A stretch of 64,000 nt of DNA from Deltaproteobacteria bacterium. GTDB taxonomy: Bacteria > Myxococcota > Kuafuiibacteriia > Kuafuiibacteriales > Kuafuiibacteriaceae. The stretch covers positions 2,542,001 to 2,606,000 of the forward strand of contig JADJPE010000005.1 of NCBI GenBank assembly GCA_016713425.1, given 5' to 3'. The notes beneath the pieces are model-generated. The model had not been told where the DNA came from. It was given only the letters and a program-made list of their open reading frames with translations, and searched no databases. Shown here piece after piece: positions 44,017-52,373 of the stretch. The position numbers and the translations under genes are program-made. How positions within the stretch are numbered: the stretch's first letter is position 1; the number at the start of each line of letters is the position of its first letter.

Positions 44017-45966
44017 ATGGGCCGAACTCGAACCTTTGCTGCGACCTGGATGTCCATTTTCCCGCTCCTTGTAGGCCTCTTTGTCTGCTTTTCTCTCGGC
44101 CTGGCCGGCTGTCGATTGGACCCTGACGAGTCGAACGGAGGACTCGATGCGGGGCCTGATGGTCCGAACCGCGTGGATGGCGGCACGTCCGATCTCGGTG
44201 GTCTCGTCACCGACGCAGCCTCCGTCGATGACGCGTCCGCGGCTGGCGACACCTCGGTGGTCGACGACGCATCGGTCGTCGAAGATGCTTCAGAGGGAGA
44301 CGCAGGGGCCGATGACCCGCCCGACGTGGTTGCGCTCCAAGTCCTTGCGTTCAACGACTTCCATGGAAATCTCGAGCCCCCCTCGGGTTCGTCGGGCGAG
44401 GTCGTGACGGCGCGCCTCGACGACGGTACGACGGAGGCGGTTTCGGCGGGAGGCGCGGAGTTCTTTGCTCGGCATGTCGACCGTTTGCGGCAGGAATATG
44501 CGCACACGGTGGTAGTGTCGGCCGGCGACCTCATCGGTGCGAGTCCGCTCGTTTCGGCGTTGTTTCACGACGAGCCGACCATCGAAGTGATGAATGCGAT
44601 CGGACTCGACATCAGCGCGGTTGGAAATCACGAGTTCGACGACGGTGTCGCGGAGCTCCAGCGTCTGCAGTACGGCGGGTGCCATCCGGTCGATGGATGT
44701 CGCGGTGGCGTTGGAAGTGGAAGTGGCAGTGGAAGTGGGGAAAGTGGAAGTGGCAGCACGCGCGATGATTTTGCGGGCGCCGCTTTCACGTTTCTGGCGG
44801 CCAATGTGGTCGTGGACGACTCGAGCGGGGCGACGATCTTTCCCCGGTACGAGGTGCGCGAGTTTGACGGCATCCCGGTGGCGTTCATCGGGATGACGCT
44901 GGAAGCTACGCCCTCGCTCGTGACGCCCCTTGGGGTCGCTGGGCTGGCATTTCGGGACGAAGCGGAGACGGTCAACCTCCTTGTCCCGGAGCTCCGCAGC
45001 CGTGGGATCGAGACGATTGTGGTTCTTGTCCACGAAGGCGGTTTTCAGACCGGTCTGTATGATGACTGCGAAGGCATCTCCGGGCCGATCGTCGACCTTG
45101 TGTCGAAGCTCGACCCGGCCGTAGATCTCGTCGTCAGCGGCCACACGCATGCGGCCTACAACTGTGAGATCGCCGGGAAGCGCGTCACGATCGCGCTCTC
45201 CTTTGGCCGCATTGTTACGCGGATCGTCCTCGAGATCGACCGCGCGAACCACGACGTGCGTGCGCTCGAAGCAACGAACGAGATCGTAACCCACGATGTG
45301 GCGCCGTCCGAGGAAGTGAGCGACGTCGTCGACGCGTTCGTCGATCTCGTTGCGCCGCTCAAGGATCGAGTCGTAGGGCACGCCGACCAGACAATGACCG
45401 GGCCGAGAAGCGAGGTCACCACCGCCGGAGAGTCCGTCCTCGGGAACCTGATCGCTGACGCGCAGCTCGAGGCGACGCGGTCCGAGGCAACCGGTCGAGC
45501 GCAGATTGCGTTCATGAATCCAGGGGGTGTTCGTGCAAACCTGATGGCGGGCGAGGTGACCTACGGAGACCTCTTCTCCATCCAGCCGTTTGGCAACACG
45601 CTTACCGTCGTCACGTTGGCCGGACGCGAGATCCACCAGCTCCTCGAACAGCAGTTCCAGCCCACCATAACGCGCATTCTGCAGCCATCCGAGGGATTCG
45701 AATATCGATGGCGTGCTTCGGCCGAGAACGGTCATCGGATCGATCCCGACAGCATTCGATTGGATGGTCGCCCGCTCGATATGGAGACCGATTACCGCGT
45801 GACTGTGAACAGCTTCCTCGCCACCGGTGGTGATGGATTCACCATCCTGAAGGATGGGCGAGATCCGGTGGGCGGTGTGCCTGACGTCGACGCGCTCGCT
45901 GACTATCTGGCGCAACACGATCCCGTGAGTGCGCCCAGCCTCGGACGCATCACGCGCGACCCTTAG
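44017..45966 (+). CDS. Bifunctional metallophosphatase/5'-nucleotidase lipoprotein
   Basis: 649 aa. A lipobox (GLAGC, ~32) follows a hydrophobic core; Asp/Ala/Ser linker to ~105. Calcineurin-like catalytic domain: LAFNDFHGNLEP (first metal pair), VVVSAGDLIGASP, ISAVGNHEFDDG, a VHEGG motif and VVSGHTHAAYNC. C-terminal 5'-nucleotidase domain with FMNPGGVRANL and the aromatic substrate clamp region around FGNTLTVVTLAG. It hydrolyses nucleotides (UshA/5'-nucleotidase type) outside the cytoplasm. A Gly/Ser run (GSGSGSGSG) encoded by ggaagt hexamers interrupts the catalytic domain just after GGCHPVDGC, between metal motifs, without removing any. The start ATG 44017 follows AAGGTG by 8 nt. Confidence 0.9.
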   Translation: MGRTRTFAATWMSIFPLLVGLFVCFSLGLAGCRLDPDESNGGLDAGPDGPNRVDGGTSDLGGLVTDAASVDDASAAGDTSVVDDASVVEDASEGDAGADDPPDVVALQVLAFNDFHGNLEPPSGSSGEVVTARLDDGTTEAVSAGGAEFFARHVDRLRQEYAHTVVVSAGDLIGASPLVSALFHDEPTIEVMNAIGLDISAVGNHEFDDGVAELQRLQYGGCHPVDGCRGGVGSGSGSGSGESGSGSTRDDFAGAAFTFLAANVVVDDSSGATIFPRYEVREFDGIPVAFIGMTLEATPSLVTPLGVAGLAFRDEAETVNLLVPELRSRGIETIVVLVHEGGFQTGLYDDCEGISGPIVDLVSKLDPAVDLVVSGHTHAAYNCEIAGKRVTIALSFGRIVTRIVLEIDRANHDVRALEATNEIVTHDVAPSEEVSDVVDAFVDLVAPLKDRVVGHADQTMTGPRSEVTTAGESVLGNLIADAQLEATRSEATGRAQIAFMNPGGVRANLMAGEVTYGDLFSIQPFGNTLTVVTLAGREIHQLLEQQFQPTITRILQPSEGFEYRWRASAENGHRIDPDSIRLDGRPLDMETDYRVTVNSFLATGGDGFTILKDGRDPVGGVPDVDALADYLAQHDPVSAPSLGRITRDP

Positions 45967-45995
45967 CGGGCGCATCACGCGCGACCCTTAGCGGG
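45946..45995. repeat. 25-bp perfect tandem duplication spanning two gene ends
   Basis: cgcatcacgcgcgacccttagcggg is present twice (45946-45970, 45971-45995). Copy 1 contains the TAG stop of the 5'-nucleotidase (45964-45966); copy 2 contains, on the other strand, the TAA stop of the phospholipase-D-like gene (45988-45990). Confidence 0.9.
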
Positions 45996-47313
45996 CGCGC
46001 TGTGGCCAAGGTTTCGCGTAGGCGCTCGTCCAGTTGCCCTCGAAGAAGGCGGCCAGGCGCTTGGCGAACGCTGGGCCTTCGACGGCGATGCCCACGTTTC
46101 GACTGGCATAGAAATAGTCCTTCGCGCCGTTGCTGCTTCCAATCCAGGCCCAATGGCCGTCGACGGACATGTATTTCGCGTGGACCGTCCGTGCATAAGG
46201 AATGAATCCGCGCGCGTCTTCTGGGATAGACATGACGCGGAGCTCGACGTTCGGTGTCGTCGCCAGTGCGCGCAGATCGTCGAGGTTCTCGCGTTTGAGG
46301 CTCCAGTCAGACAAGAGCATCTTGACGCGAACGCCGCGCTTCGCGGCAGCACGAATCGCCGCGTCGAGTTCGAGCCAGCGCTGGCCATCGAAGTTCACGA
46401 CGTGGAAATCCAGCATCTGGAGGCAAACCTCATCGTGCGCGCGGAGAAGCGCTTCGCGCAGCACGTCGAGCGTCCAGCCGACCGCCGGCGGTCGAAGTTG
46501 CTCGGGGCTCGCCACAAGCCGCAGCTCGACGGGCTCGCCCTCGAAGCGAGCGGGCGTGTGCTGGGCCGACGTTGTCGCGATCGGCGTTGTCGTGATCGGC
46601 GTTGTCGCGGCTTTGTCGGAGGATGCGGCCCTGAGGGCTGAGGGGACGCCCGGTGTTCTTGGGACCTCGAGCTGCATTTCTCCTCCCGCCAAGGCCCAGT
46701 CGAGCTCGAAGATCGCGCGGACCGAGCGAACGACGTCAGGCTCCGAGATGCGTAACCCGAGCTCCTGAATATGCTCGAGCGCGCGCCAGTCGAAGTTCTG
46801 ACTTCCGACGAAGGCCTCCTCGTCATCGACCAAGAAGAGCTTCGCGTGCTGCACCCCGCCGGTGATCGCTCGCAGGTCATACCGTCGCACAGTGATGCTT
46901 GAGGTCTGTGCCCATCGGGCGGGAAGATCGGGCATCTTGGCCGAAAAACGCGCATCGACAAGAACGCGAATCCGCACGCCGCGCGCTCGGGCGCGGTCCA
47001 GCGCGTCGAGGACCCGCGTCATCGCCGAGTCGTCCGACGAAACGGCGTAGAATTCGAGGAAATCGATGCGGGACTTTGCCCGGTCGATCATCTCGACCCA
47101 CACGTCGGCTGTGTCCCGGAGGTCAGGGTGGTCGAGGGTCGTGCCACGCGGCCATGACTCGACGAGCTCGAGCGAGTTCTTCGCGGAACGCCCGGCCACT
47201 GCGCAGCCGAGTCCGGACGCCGCAGCCACCGTGGCGACAGCGGCGACGGGGACGACAGAGGCGACGGGGGTGACGAAAGTGACGAAGGCGAGGATAGAAG
47301 TTAGCTTCTGCAT
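45988..47313 (-). CDS. Phospholipase D-like protein
   Basis: 441 aa. A long hydrophobic export signal (TSILAFVTFVTPVASVVPV...) ends near a possible lipobox (SGLGC, ~37). Two HKD active-site motifs are complete: HAKLFLVDDEEAFVGSQNF (~150) and HAKYMSVDGHWAWIGSSN (~395), placed in two homologous halves separated by a linker with alternating Thr/Ile tracts (TPITTTPIATT). It resembles secreted PLD-superfamily enzymes (cardiolipin synthase-like or phosphodiesterase). Substrate unknown; membrane lipid turnover is an inference. No strong ribosome site upstream. It is convergent with the 5'-nucleotidase gene and divergent from rsgA. Confidence 0.85.
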   Translation of the reverse strand: MQKLTSILAFVTFVTPVASVVPVAAVATVAAASGLGCAVAGRSAKNSLELVESWPRGTTLDHPDLRDTADVWVEMIDRAKSRIDFLEFYAVSSDDSAMTRVLDALDRARARGVRIRVLVDARFSAKMPDLPARWAQTSSITVRRYDLRAITGGVQHAKLFLVDDEEAFVGSQNFDWRALEHIQELGLRISEPDVVRSVRAIFELDWALAGGEMQLEVPRTPGVPSALRAASSDKAATTPITTTPIATTSAQHTPARFEGEPVELRLVASPEQLRPPAVGWTLDVLREALLRAHDEVCLQMLDFHVVNFDGQRWLELDAAIRAAAKRGVRVKMLLSDWSLKRENLDDLRALATTPNVELRVMSIPEDARGFIPYARTVHAKYMSVDGHWAWIGSSNGAKDYFYASRNVGIAVEGPAFAKRLAAFFEGNWTSAYAKPWPQRAR

Positions 47314-47580
47314 GGTCGTGGTCTCGTGGTCCCGTGGACTGCGCCCGCTTACGCCGCCAGTCTCAACGCATCAAGCGCTTCTCTTGCCTGGCTTGGGGTG
47401 CCCCCCACAGAAAGCCGGGGCCTGGCCATGGAGTGTTCGAAACTGGTCTCCGCCTTCCGGCCGTGCGGTGCATCCTTCGATGTGGACGCCCCAGCCCAGC
47501 TGCGCTAATGTCTCTGCGGATGACCGCCGTCCGCTGACCTCACCGTTTCTTCTTGGTGGTTGGGCTCCCCGACTTCGGGT

Positions 47581-47594
47581 GGAGGTGCGTCTTG
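47581..47594 (+). promoter_or_regulatory. Strong ribosome site (GGAGGT) deciding a TTG start
   Basis: ggaggt at 47581-47586 is followed by 5 nt and TTG at 47592-47594. There is no ATG here in the correct frame, so this site fixes the start of rsgA. Confidence 0.75.
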
Positions 47595-48572
47595 TTCGAT
47601 TTGTCATCCTTGGGTCTTTCATCCTTCTTCTCTCAACAGCTCGATGAGCATGCTTGCGTCGCGCGCGTCTCCGCCGTGCACCGAGGGGAGGTCGAGCTCA
47701 TCGCGGAGCGCGGTCGTCTTCGCGCGCGCTGTCCGGACGCCGTCGTCGGCGACTGGGTCGCGTTGGAGGGCGAGCGCGTCGAGCGCGTGCTGAACCGCCG
47801 GACGCTGCTTAGCCGCAAGACGCCCGGCCGAAGCTCCGACGCCCAGGTGCTCGCCGCCAACGTCGACGTCGTGTGGGTCGTCACCGCCGTCGGTCCGGAC
47901 CTCAGCCTCGCGCGCCTCGAGCGCTATCTCGCGCTGGCGTGGGACGGTGGCGCCTCTCCGGTCGTCGTCGTCAACAAGATCGATCGTGGCCCGGACGCGG
48001 GCATCGACGAGATCGAGGCCGCGGTTCCGGTGCATCGCATCAGCGCCAGCGATGGGGCCGGCGTCGCGGACCTGGTCACGTCGGTCGAGCCCGGTCAGAC
48101 GGTGGTCATGCTCGGATCGTCGGGCGTAGGCAAGAGCACGTTGCTCAACCGCCTCACCGGCGCGTCCGCCGAGACCCGGGAGGTCCGAACCGCGGACGAC
48201 ACGGGACGCCACACGACCACACGCCGCGAGATGTACGTCCTGCCCCGGTTCATCGTCATCGACACACCCGGACTGCGGGAGGTCGGTCTTTGGGCGGGGA
48301 AGCGAGGGATTCAGAGCGTCTTCTCCGAGGTGGAGAGCTTGGCCGAGAACTGCCGCTTCCGCGACTGCGCGCACGGTGACGAACCCGGCTGCGCGGTCGC
48401 GGCCGAGATGCCACCCGAGCGACTCGAGCGCTACCGCGCGCTCATGCACGAACAGGCGGCGGCCGCCGAGCGCGCCGACGCTCACGCACAGAAGGCGGCG
48501 GGGAAACGGATGGGAAAGATGATACGCGAAGCCAAGGACTGGCGGTCGAAGCGCCGAGGCGGAAATACATGA
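47592..48572 (+). CDS. rsgA: Ribosome small subunit-dependent GTPase A
   Basis: 326 aa from TTG 47592, which lies behind a full GGAGGT site. OB-fold domain first (~1-75: LSSLGLSSFFSQQLDE..., DAVVGDWVALEGERV). Circularly permuted GTPase follows: NKID (G4, ~127), then the GSSGVGKSTLLNRL P-loop (G1), then DTPGLREVGLW (G3). C-terminal zinc domain CRFRDCAHGDEPGC with the Cys3-His ligand set. Assists 30S maturation, releasing on GTP hydrolysis. Length is normal. The ATGA overlap with the next gene suggests coupled translation. Confidence 0.96.
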   Translation: MFDLSSLGLSSFFSQQLDEHACVARVSAVHRGEVELIAERGRLRARCPDAVVGDWVALEGERVERVLNRRTLLSRKTPGRSSDAQVLAANVDVVWVVTAVGPDLSLARLERYLALAWDGGASPVVVVNKIDRGPDAGIDEIEAAVPVHRISASDGAGVADLVTSVEPGQTVVMLGSSGVGKSTLLNRLTGASAETREVRTADDTGRHTTTRREMYVLPRFIVIDTPGLREVGLWAGKRGIQSVFSEVESLAENCRFRDCAHGDEPGCAVAAEMPPERLERYRALMHEQAAAAERADAHAQKAAGKRMGKMIREAKDWRSKRRGGNT

Positions 48573-49660
48573 CGAGCGAACCCGAGACCCAGAAGATCTG
48601 CTTCCCGTGTCAGAGCTGCGGCGCGAACCTGGAGTTCGACCCTTCCCGGCAAGGGCTCCAGTGCCCGTACTGCAGCCACGAGCAGTCCGTCGACCGCGAC
48701 GTGGAACGTCCGATCGTCGAGTACTCGTTCGAGGCGGCCCTGGCGTGCGCCGGGCGACGCAAGGCCCGAGAGCTCATGCCCCAGGCTGTGGAGGTCCGCT
48801 GCAAGGGTTGCGGGGCGAAGGTCGTACTCGACGTTCAGGCCCGTCGGTGCGCGTTTTGTGACTCGCCGTTGGTCGCCGAGCCCACCGACGACGAGCTCCT
48901 CAGCCCCGAGAGCCTCCTCCCGTTCGCGGTCGACGAGGACGACGCCAAGCGCCGCTTCGTCGCGTGGCTCGCGAGTCGCTGGTTCGCGCCGAGCGACCTG
49001 GCGCGGCGGGCTCGGCGCGACGGGCTCGAAGGTGTCTACCTCCCCTACTGGACCTACGACTCGAACACCACGACGCGCTACTCTGGCATGCGCGGCGAGC
49101 ACTACTACGTGACGGTCAGCTACAACGACAGCAACGGCAAGCGGCAAACTCGGCGCGAGCGCCGCACCCGTTGGTGGCCGGAGAGCGGCACGGTACACGT
49201 GCCCTTCGACGACGTCCTGATCGCCGCGACGGCCTCTCTCCCTCGCCCACTGCTGCGCGCGCTCGAGCCGTGGGACCTGGCTGCCCTTGAGCCCTACCAG
49301 CCCGGCTACCTGAGCGGCTTCCTGGCCGAGCGCTACGGCGTCGACCTCGAGGCGGGCTTCGACCTTGCCGAGGCGCGCATGGATCCCCAGATCCGAAGCG
49401 CGATCCGTCGCGACATCGGAGGCGACACCCAGCGGATCCTCTCCATGCAGGTCCGGCACGACGACGTGCGCTTCAAGCATCTGTTGCTGCCGATCTGGCT
49501 GTCGAGCATTCGCTACCGCGAGCGAGTGTTCCGAGTCCTGGTGAACGCGCGAACGGGCGAGGTCGTGGGTGAGCGCCCGTACAGCTGGTTCAAGATCCTC
49601 GGCGCCACGGTGCTCGTGCTCGGCGTCGGGCTCCTCATCTACTGGCTGGCGAACCGCTGA
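48569..49660 (+). CDS. Zinc-ribbon membrane protein
   Basis: 363 aa. Two zinc ribbons: CQSCGANLEFDPSRQGLQCPYC (~14-35 in meaning) and CKGCGAKVVLDVQARRCAFC (~77-97). A middle domain with YLPYWTYDSNTTTRYSGMRGEHYY and LPIWLSSIRYRERVFRVLVNARTGEVVGERP follows. One C-terminal membrane segment (~340-360) closes it. Similar proteins are annotated as primosomal PriA-like zinc-finger or DUF proteins of unknown role; an enzyme activity is not visible. The ATG overlaps the rsgA stop by 4 bp. Confidence 0.8.
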   Translation: MTSEPETQKICFPCQSCGANLEFDPSRQGLQCPYCSHEQSVDRDVERPIVEYSFEAALACAGRRKARELMPQAVEVRCKGCGAKVVLDVQARRCAFCDSPLVAEPTDDELLSPESLLPFAVDEDDAKRRFVAWLASRWFAPSDLARRARRDGLEGVYLPYWTYDSNTTTRYSGMRGEHYYVTVSYNDSNGKRQTRRERRTRWWPESGTVHVPFDDVLIAATASLPRPLLRALEPWDLAALEPYQPGYLSGFLAERYGVDLEAGFDLAEARMDPQIRSAIRRDIGGDTQRILSMQVRHDDVRFKHLLLPIWLSSIRYRERVFRVLVNARTGEVVGERPYSWFKILGATVLVLGVGLLIYWLANR

Positions 49661-49709
49661 CAGCGCCCAATCGAGTCAGTGAGGAGAATGGGACCTGGTG
49701 ATCAGCGCG

Positions 49710-50486
49710 CTATTGCTGATTGAGCGTCCAGTTGTAATCTATGAAATCGATCGTGGGCGAAGGACCGAGCACAGCTTGGGCTGATGGCAAGAGCCGGGCG
49801 CGAACAAAGGACACGAGCTGCGTCGAGTTCCCGAAGTCCTTGCTGTACCAGTCGAAGATCTTGGACAAGCGAATGCTGTTTGGTCCTGGGATCGCACCCG
49901 TCGGTCCTTGAAGATATCGTCGCGTCGCGTTTTCCATCCGCGCCTCGATGTCCGACCCAGAATACGGTTGGGCTTCGAGGATGGGGCAGCCGACCGCACC
50001 GCAAACCAGAATGAAGTGCGTTCGTGGGTCGTTCGCGATGGGTTTGAGTACTTCCTTTTCGAGTTGGTCGAGGGTCAAAGATTGACCGGCGACCTTGTGC
50101 TTGATGGAGCTGAAGAAACCACGAACATCCAGCACGGATCGCGGACGCCCGAACCGAATTACGGCGTTCAACACGGATGCGTTGTAGGCGTCGACATAGA
50201 AGCCCACTTTCTGCGAGTTCTCGAATGGTGCTTCTGCGCCCGCGAACCAGTCGATCACCAGGTGAAGGGCTTCGAGGTCTTTGGCTGCGAGGCCCTTGTA
50301 GTCGACGCGCCCCTTTGCATCGACGTAAGTCGACAGCAGGCGAGCATACTCCGAGAGCGCATGGTCGGGGCGAGCTCTCGGCCCGTCCGCCGATTGCGTC
50401 GGGGGTGCAGCCCGGGCCGACGTCACCCAGAAACAAAGCACGACTGAGAGTGTTCGTGTCCACATCCTACTGGGTACGTATCGCAT
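49710..50486 (-). CDS. DUF547 secreted protein
   Basis: 258 aa. Signal peptide with SARA|AP-type cleavage; a start at the downstream ATG (50465, MWTRTLSVV) fits export better. The DUF547 core shows LSEYARLLSTYVDAKGRVDYKGL, FYVDAYNASVLNAVI, a Cys-containing FILVCGAVGCPILEAQPYSG and a C-terminal FIDYNWTLNQ, where the conserved YDWSLN is slightly altered. The VCGA...CP cysteines plus Asn/His are the proposed catalytic features of this family. Function in bacteria unknown. Converges on the zinc-ribbon gene. Confidence 0.82.
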   Translation of the reverse strand: MRYVPSRMWTRTLSVVLCFWVTSARAAPPTQSADGPRARPDHALSEYARLLSTYVDAKGRVDYKGLAAKDLEALHLVIDWFAGAEAPFENSQKVGFYVDAYNASVLNAVIRFGRPRSVLDVRGFFSSIKHKVAGQSLTLDQLEKEVLKPIANDPRTHFILVCGAVGCPILEAQPYSGSDIEARMENATRRYLQGPTGAIPGPNSIRLSKIFDWYSKDFGNSTQLVSFVRARLLPSAQAVLGPSPTIDFIDYNWTLNQQ

Positions 50487-50672
50487 GCAGAGCCTGTTAC
50501 ACGGGCGATCGCGGTCCGGTCGGTCGGCGGGTGAACATCGAGCTACCGACGTCCGTGGCGCCGGGACGCATCGCGTCGCTTACGCACCGAGCTGAGGACC
50601 ACGGGTGCAATATTTCATCGAGACAAGAATGTCTCGCTTTTTGTATCTCCAGGTCGAGGCGAGCGCGATGGT

Positions 50673-52160
50673 TCACATCGGAGCCGTTCGGCGTGCCAAG
50701 TTCAACGTCACAACGCTCTCCAGCAAGCACACTTCCTTGCCGTCGTCGTCGTAGCACGTGCATACGTCGATCGCGTTGCGGCACCAGGCGTTGTTCGCCG
50801 GCACCAGGAAGTTCTCAGGGGGTGAGACATCGCTGAACCCCGTGTAGTACAGCCAGTATCCATCGTCGCGGAGCACGACGTCGGCACCTGTGAGCCACGA
50901 ATAGCGTTCGTAACCCAGCGTGGGATCCCACGACAACACGTGAGTCGGAGGCGCGAAGGCGTTACCTCCAGAGCCGTCCGTGGAGTAAGAAAAAGACACG
51001 TTTGCGATCGCGTTGAATGCACTCGGAAGGAGAGCGCGTTGCGCGTCCGTATCGCCGTTGTAGAAGACCTCGAACCGCGACCCATCCCAGACAACCGAGG
51101 GCTGTTGCCCAGGGATCACGGGGTTGTTCATCTCCGGGATCCAATGAATGCCATCGGTCGAAGTGGCGTGTGAGATACCGAACGCGATCGGTGTCCTGTT
51201 TGCGTCGGTCCCGAAGGATGAAAAGAAGAGGTGCCATATCCCGTTGACGATGACGACCTCTGGATCGGCAGCAAGGCCATCCCGTACGGCAGGTTGATCG
51301 GGAAAGACATCGCCACCATACAAGACCAAACCATCGATGCGTTCGAACGGCGTGTCGCGCTCGGCGTACGGTGACTCCGCTGCGGGCAACCGGGTAAATG
51401 TCCGCCCGTCGGCCGAAAATGCCACCCCGATCTGGTACCATGGGTACCCCGGAAAAGGCGTCTGGACGGCCGCAAAGTTACCACCCGCGTAGAACATGAC
51501 GTAGCGACGTTCCGGCGGGTTCGTCGGTACTTTGACCACGGAGGGTGTCTCCATGCGATCGAAATCCCAATCATCGGGGTCTGAACCCACAGTCATCGCC
51601 GGAGCGTCCTGAACCGTCCATGCAAGACCATCGCGGCTCTCGGCGTACAGTACGGCGGTGCGACTCTCCGGATCGAGGTAGTTGTCCTCCAGCGGCGATT
51701 GCCACCACGCCTTCCAGAGGTTCTCGTCCGAATCGAACATCACGCTTGGATCCGCGACAAAGAGCTCCAAGCGGCCGTCTTGGTGGGCGTTGCCTGCCGT
51801 ATAGAGCGGGTTGGCGGCGCACCGAGCGAACGACGTGCCCACCTCACCGCAGGGGTCTGTCGCGGCATCCGCGCCGGCATCCGCGCCGGCTTGTGCATCG
51901 GCATCCGCGCCGGCATCCGCGCCCGCTTGTGCATCGGCATCCGTGCCGGCATCCGCGCCCGCCTCTGCGTCGTCGGCATCCGTGTCGGCATCCGTCGAGG
52001 CATCCGCCGCCATCCGCACATCGACGGAGAGGTCCACGTCCGCGTGTCCAGCGTCGGACGTTGACCCTGCGTTGCCATCGCTCGAAGTGCCACAGCCGGG
52101 TAGAACCGTTGCAGCAAAAACAAGGATTGCAGCGACCACGGAGCTTCGTCGCTTGTGCAT
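50673..52160 (-). CDS. Lipoprotein with five-bladed propeller, GH43/GH130-like
   Basis: 495 aa from ATG 52160; a GTG at 52178 adds six residues. Lipobox LPGC (~23) follows a short basic n-region (HKRRSS). Residues ~45-110 are an Asp/Ala/Gly tract (AGADAGADADAQAG) encoded by gcatccgcg-type repeats. The rest contains propeller strands with DPSVMFDSDENLWKAWWQ, YAESRDGLAWTVQDAP, VMFYAGGNF, IGVAFSADGRTF, DPEVVIVNGIWHLFFSS and ISHATSTDGIHWI. This resembles GH43/32-like or GH130-like propellers; catalytic acids could not be assigned with certainty. Cysteines near the C-terminus (WCRNAIDVCTCYDDDGKEVC) may form disulfides. Confidence 0.72.
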   Translation of the reverse strand: MHKRRSSVVAAILVFAATVLPGCGTSSDGNAGSTSDAGHADVDLSVDVRMAADASTDADTDADDAEAGADAGTDADAQAGADAGADADAQAGADAGADAATDPCGEVGTSFARCAANPLYTAGNAHQDGRLELFVADPSVMFDSDENLWKAWWQSPLEDNYLDPESRTAVLYAESRDGLAWTVQDAPAMTVGSDPDDWDFDRMETPSVVKVPTNPPERRYVMFYAGGNFAAVQTPFPGYPWYQIGVAFSADGRTFTRLPAAESPYAERDTPFERIDGLVLYGGDVFPDQPAVRDGLAADPEVVIVNGIWHLFFSSFGTDANRTPIAFGISHATSTDGIHWIPEMNNPVIPGQQPSVVWDGSRFEVFYNGDTDAQRALLPSAFNAIANVSFSYSTDGSGGNAFAPPTHVLSWDPTLGYERYSWLTGADVVLRDDGYWLYYTGFSDVSPPENFLVPANNAWCRNAIDVCTCYDDDGKEVCLLESVVTLNLARRTAPM

Positions 52161-52373
52161 AAGAAAAGAATGTTCCACCTTCGTAGGGCCCTCACTGAAT
52201 CATTCGTCGGAGATCGCCATCCGCTCGCTCGACTTGTCTAGGCCACTGGATACTCGGCCGCAATCCCAAGCTGGGCGTGGCCATGGGGTGGTTCGAGCAA
52301 AATCCGCCGCCGTCCAGGTTCACCTCGGTCGGCGGTTCGCTCGATGCGGCCAGCCATGGCCTGCGAATTGTAC

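Noticed and set aside
44290..45978. 562-codon minus-strand frame opposite the 5'-nucleotidase
   Set aside because: Mirror frame of a recognisable enzyme; no family features and unusual His/Arg content.
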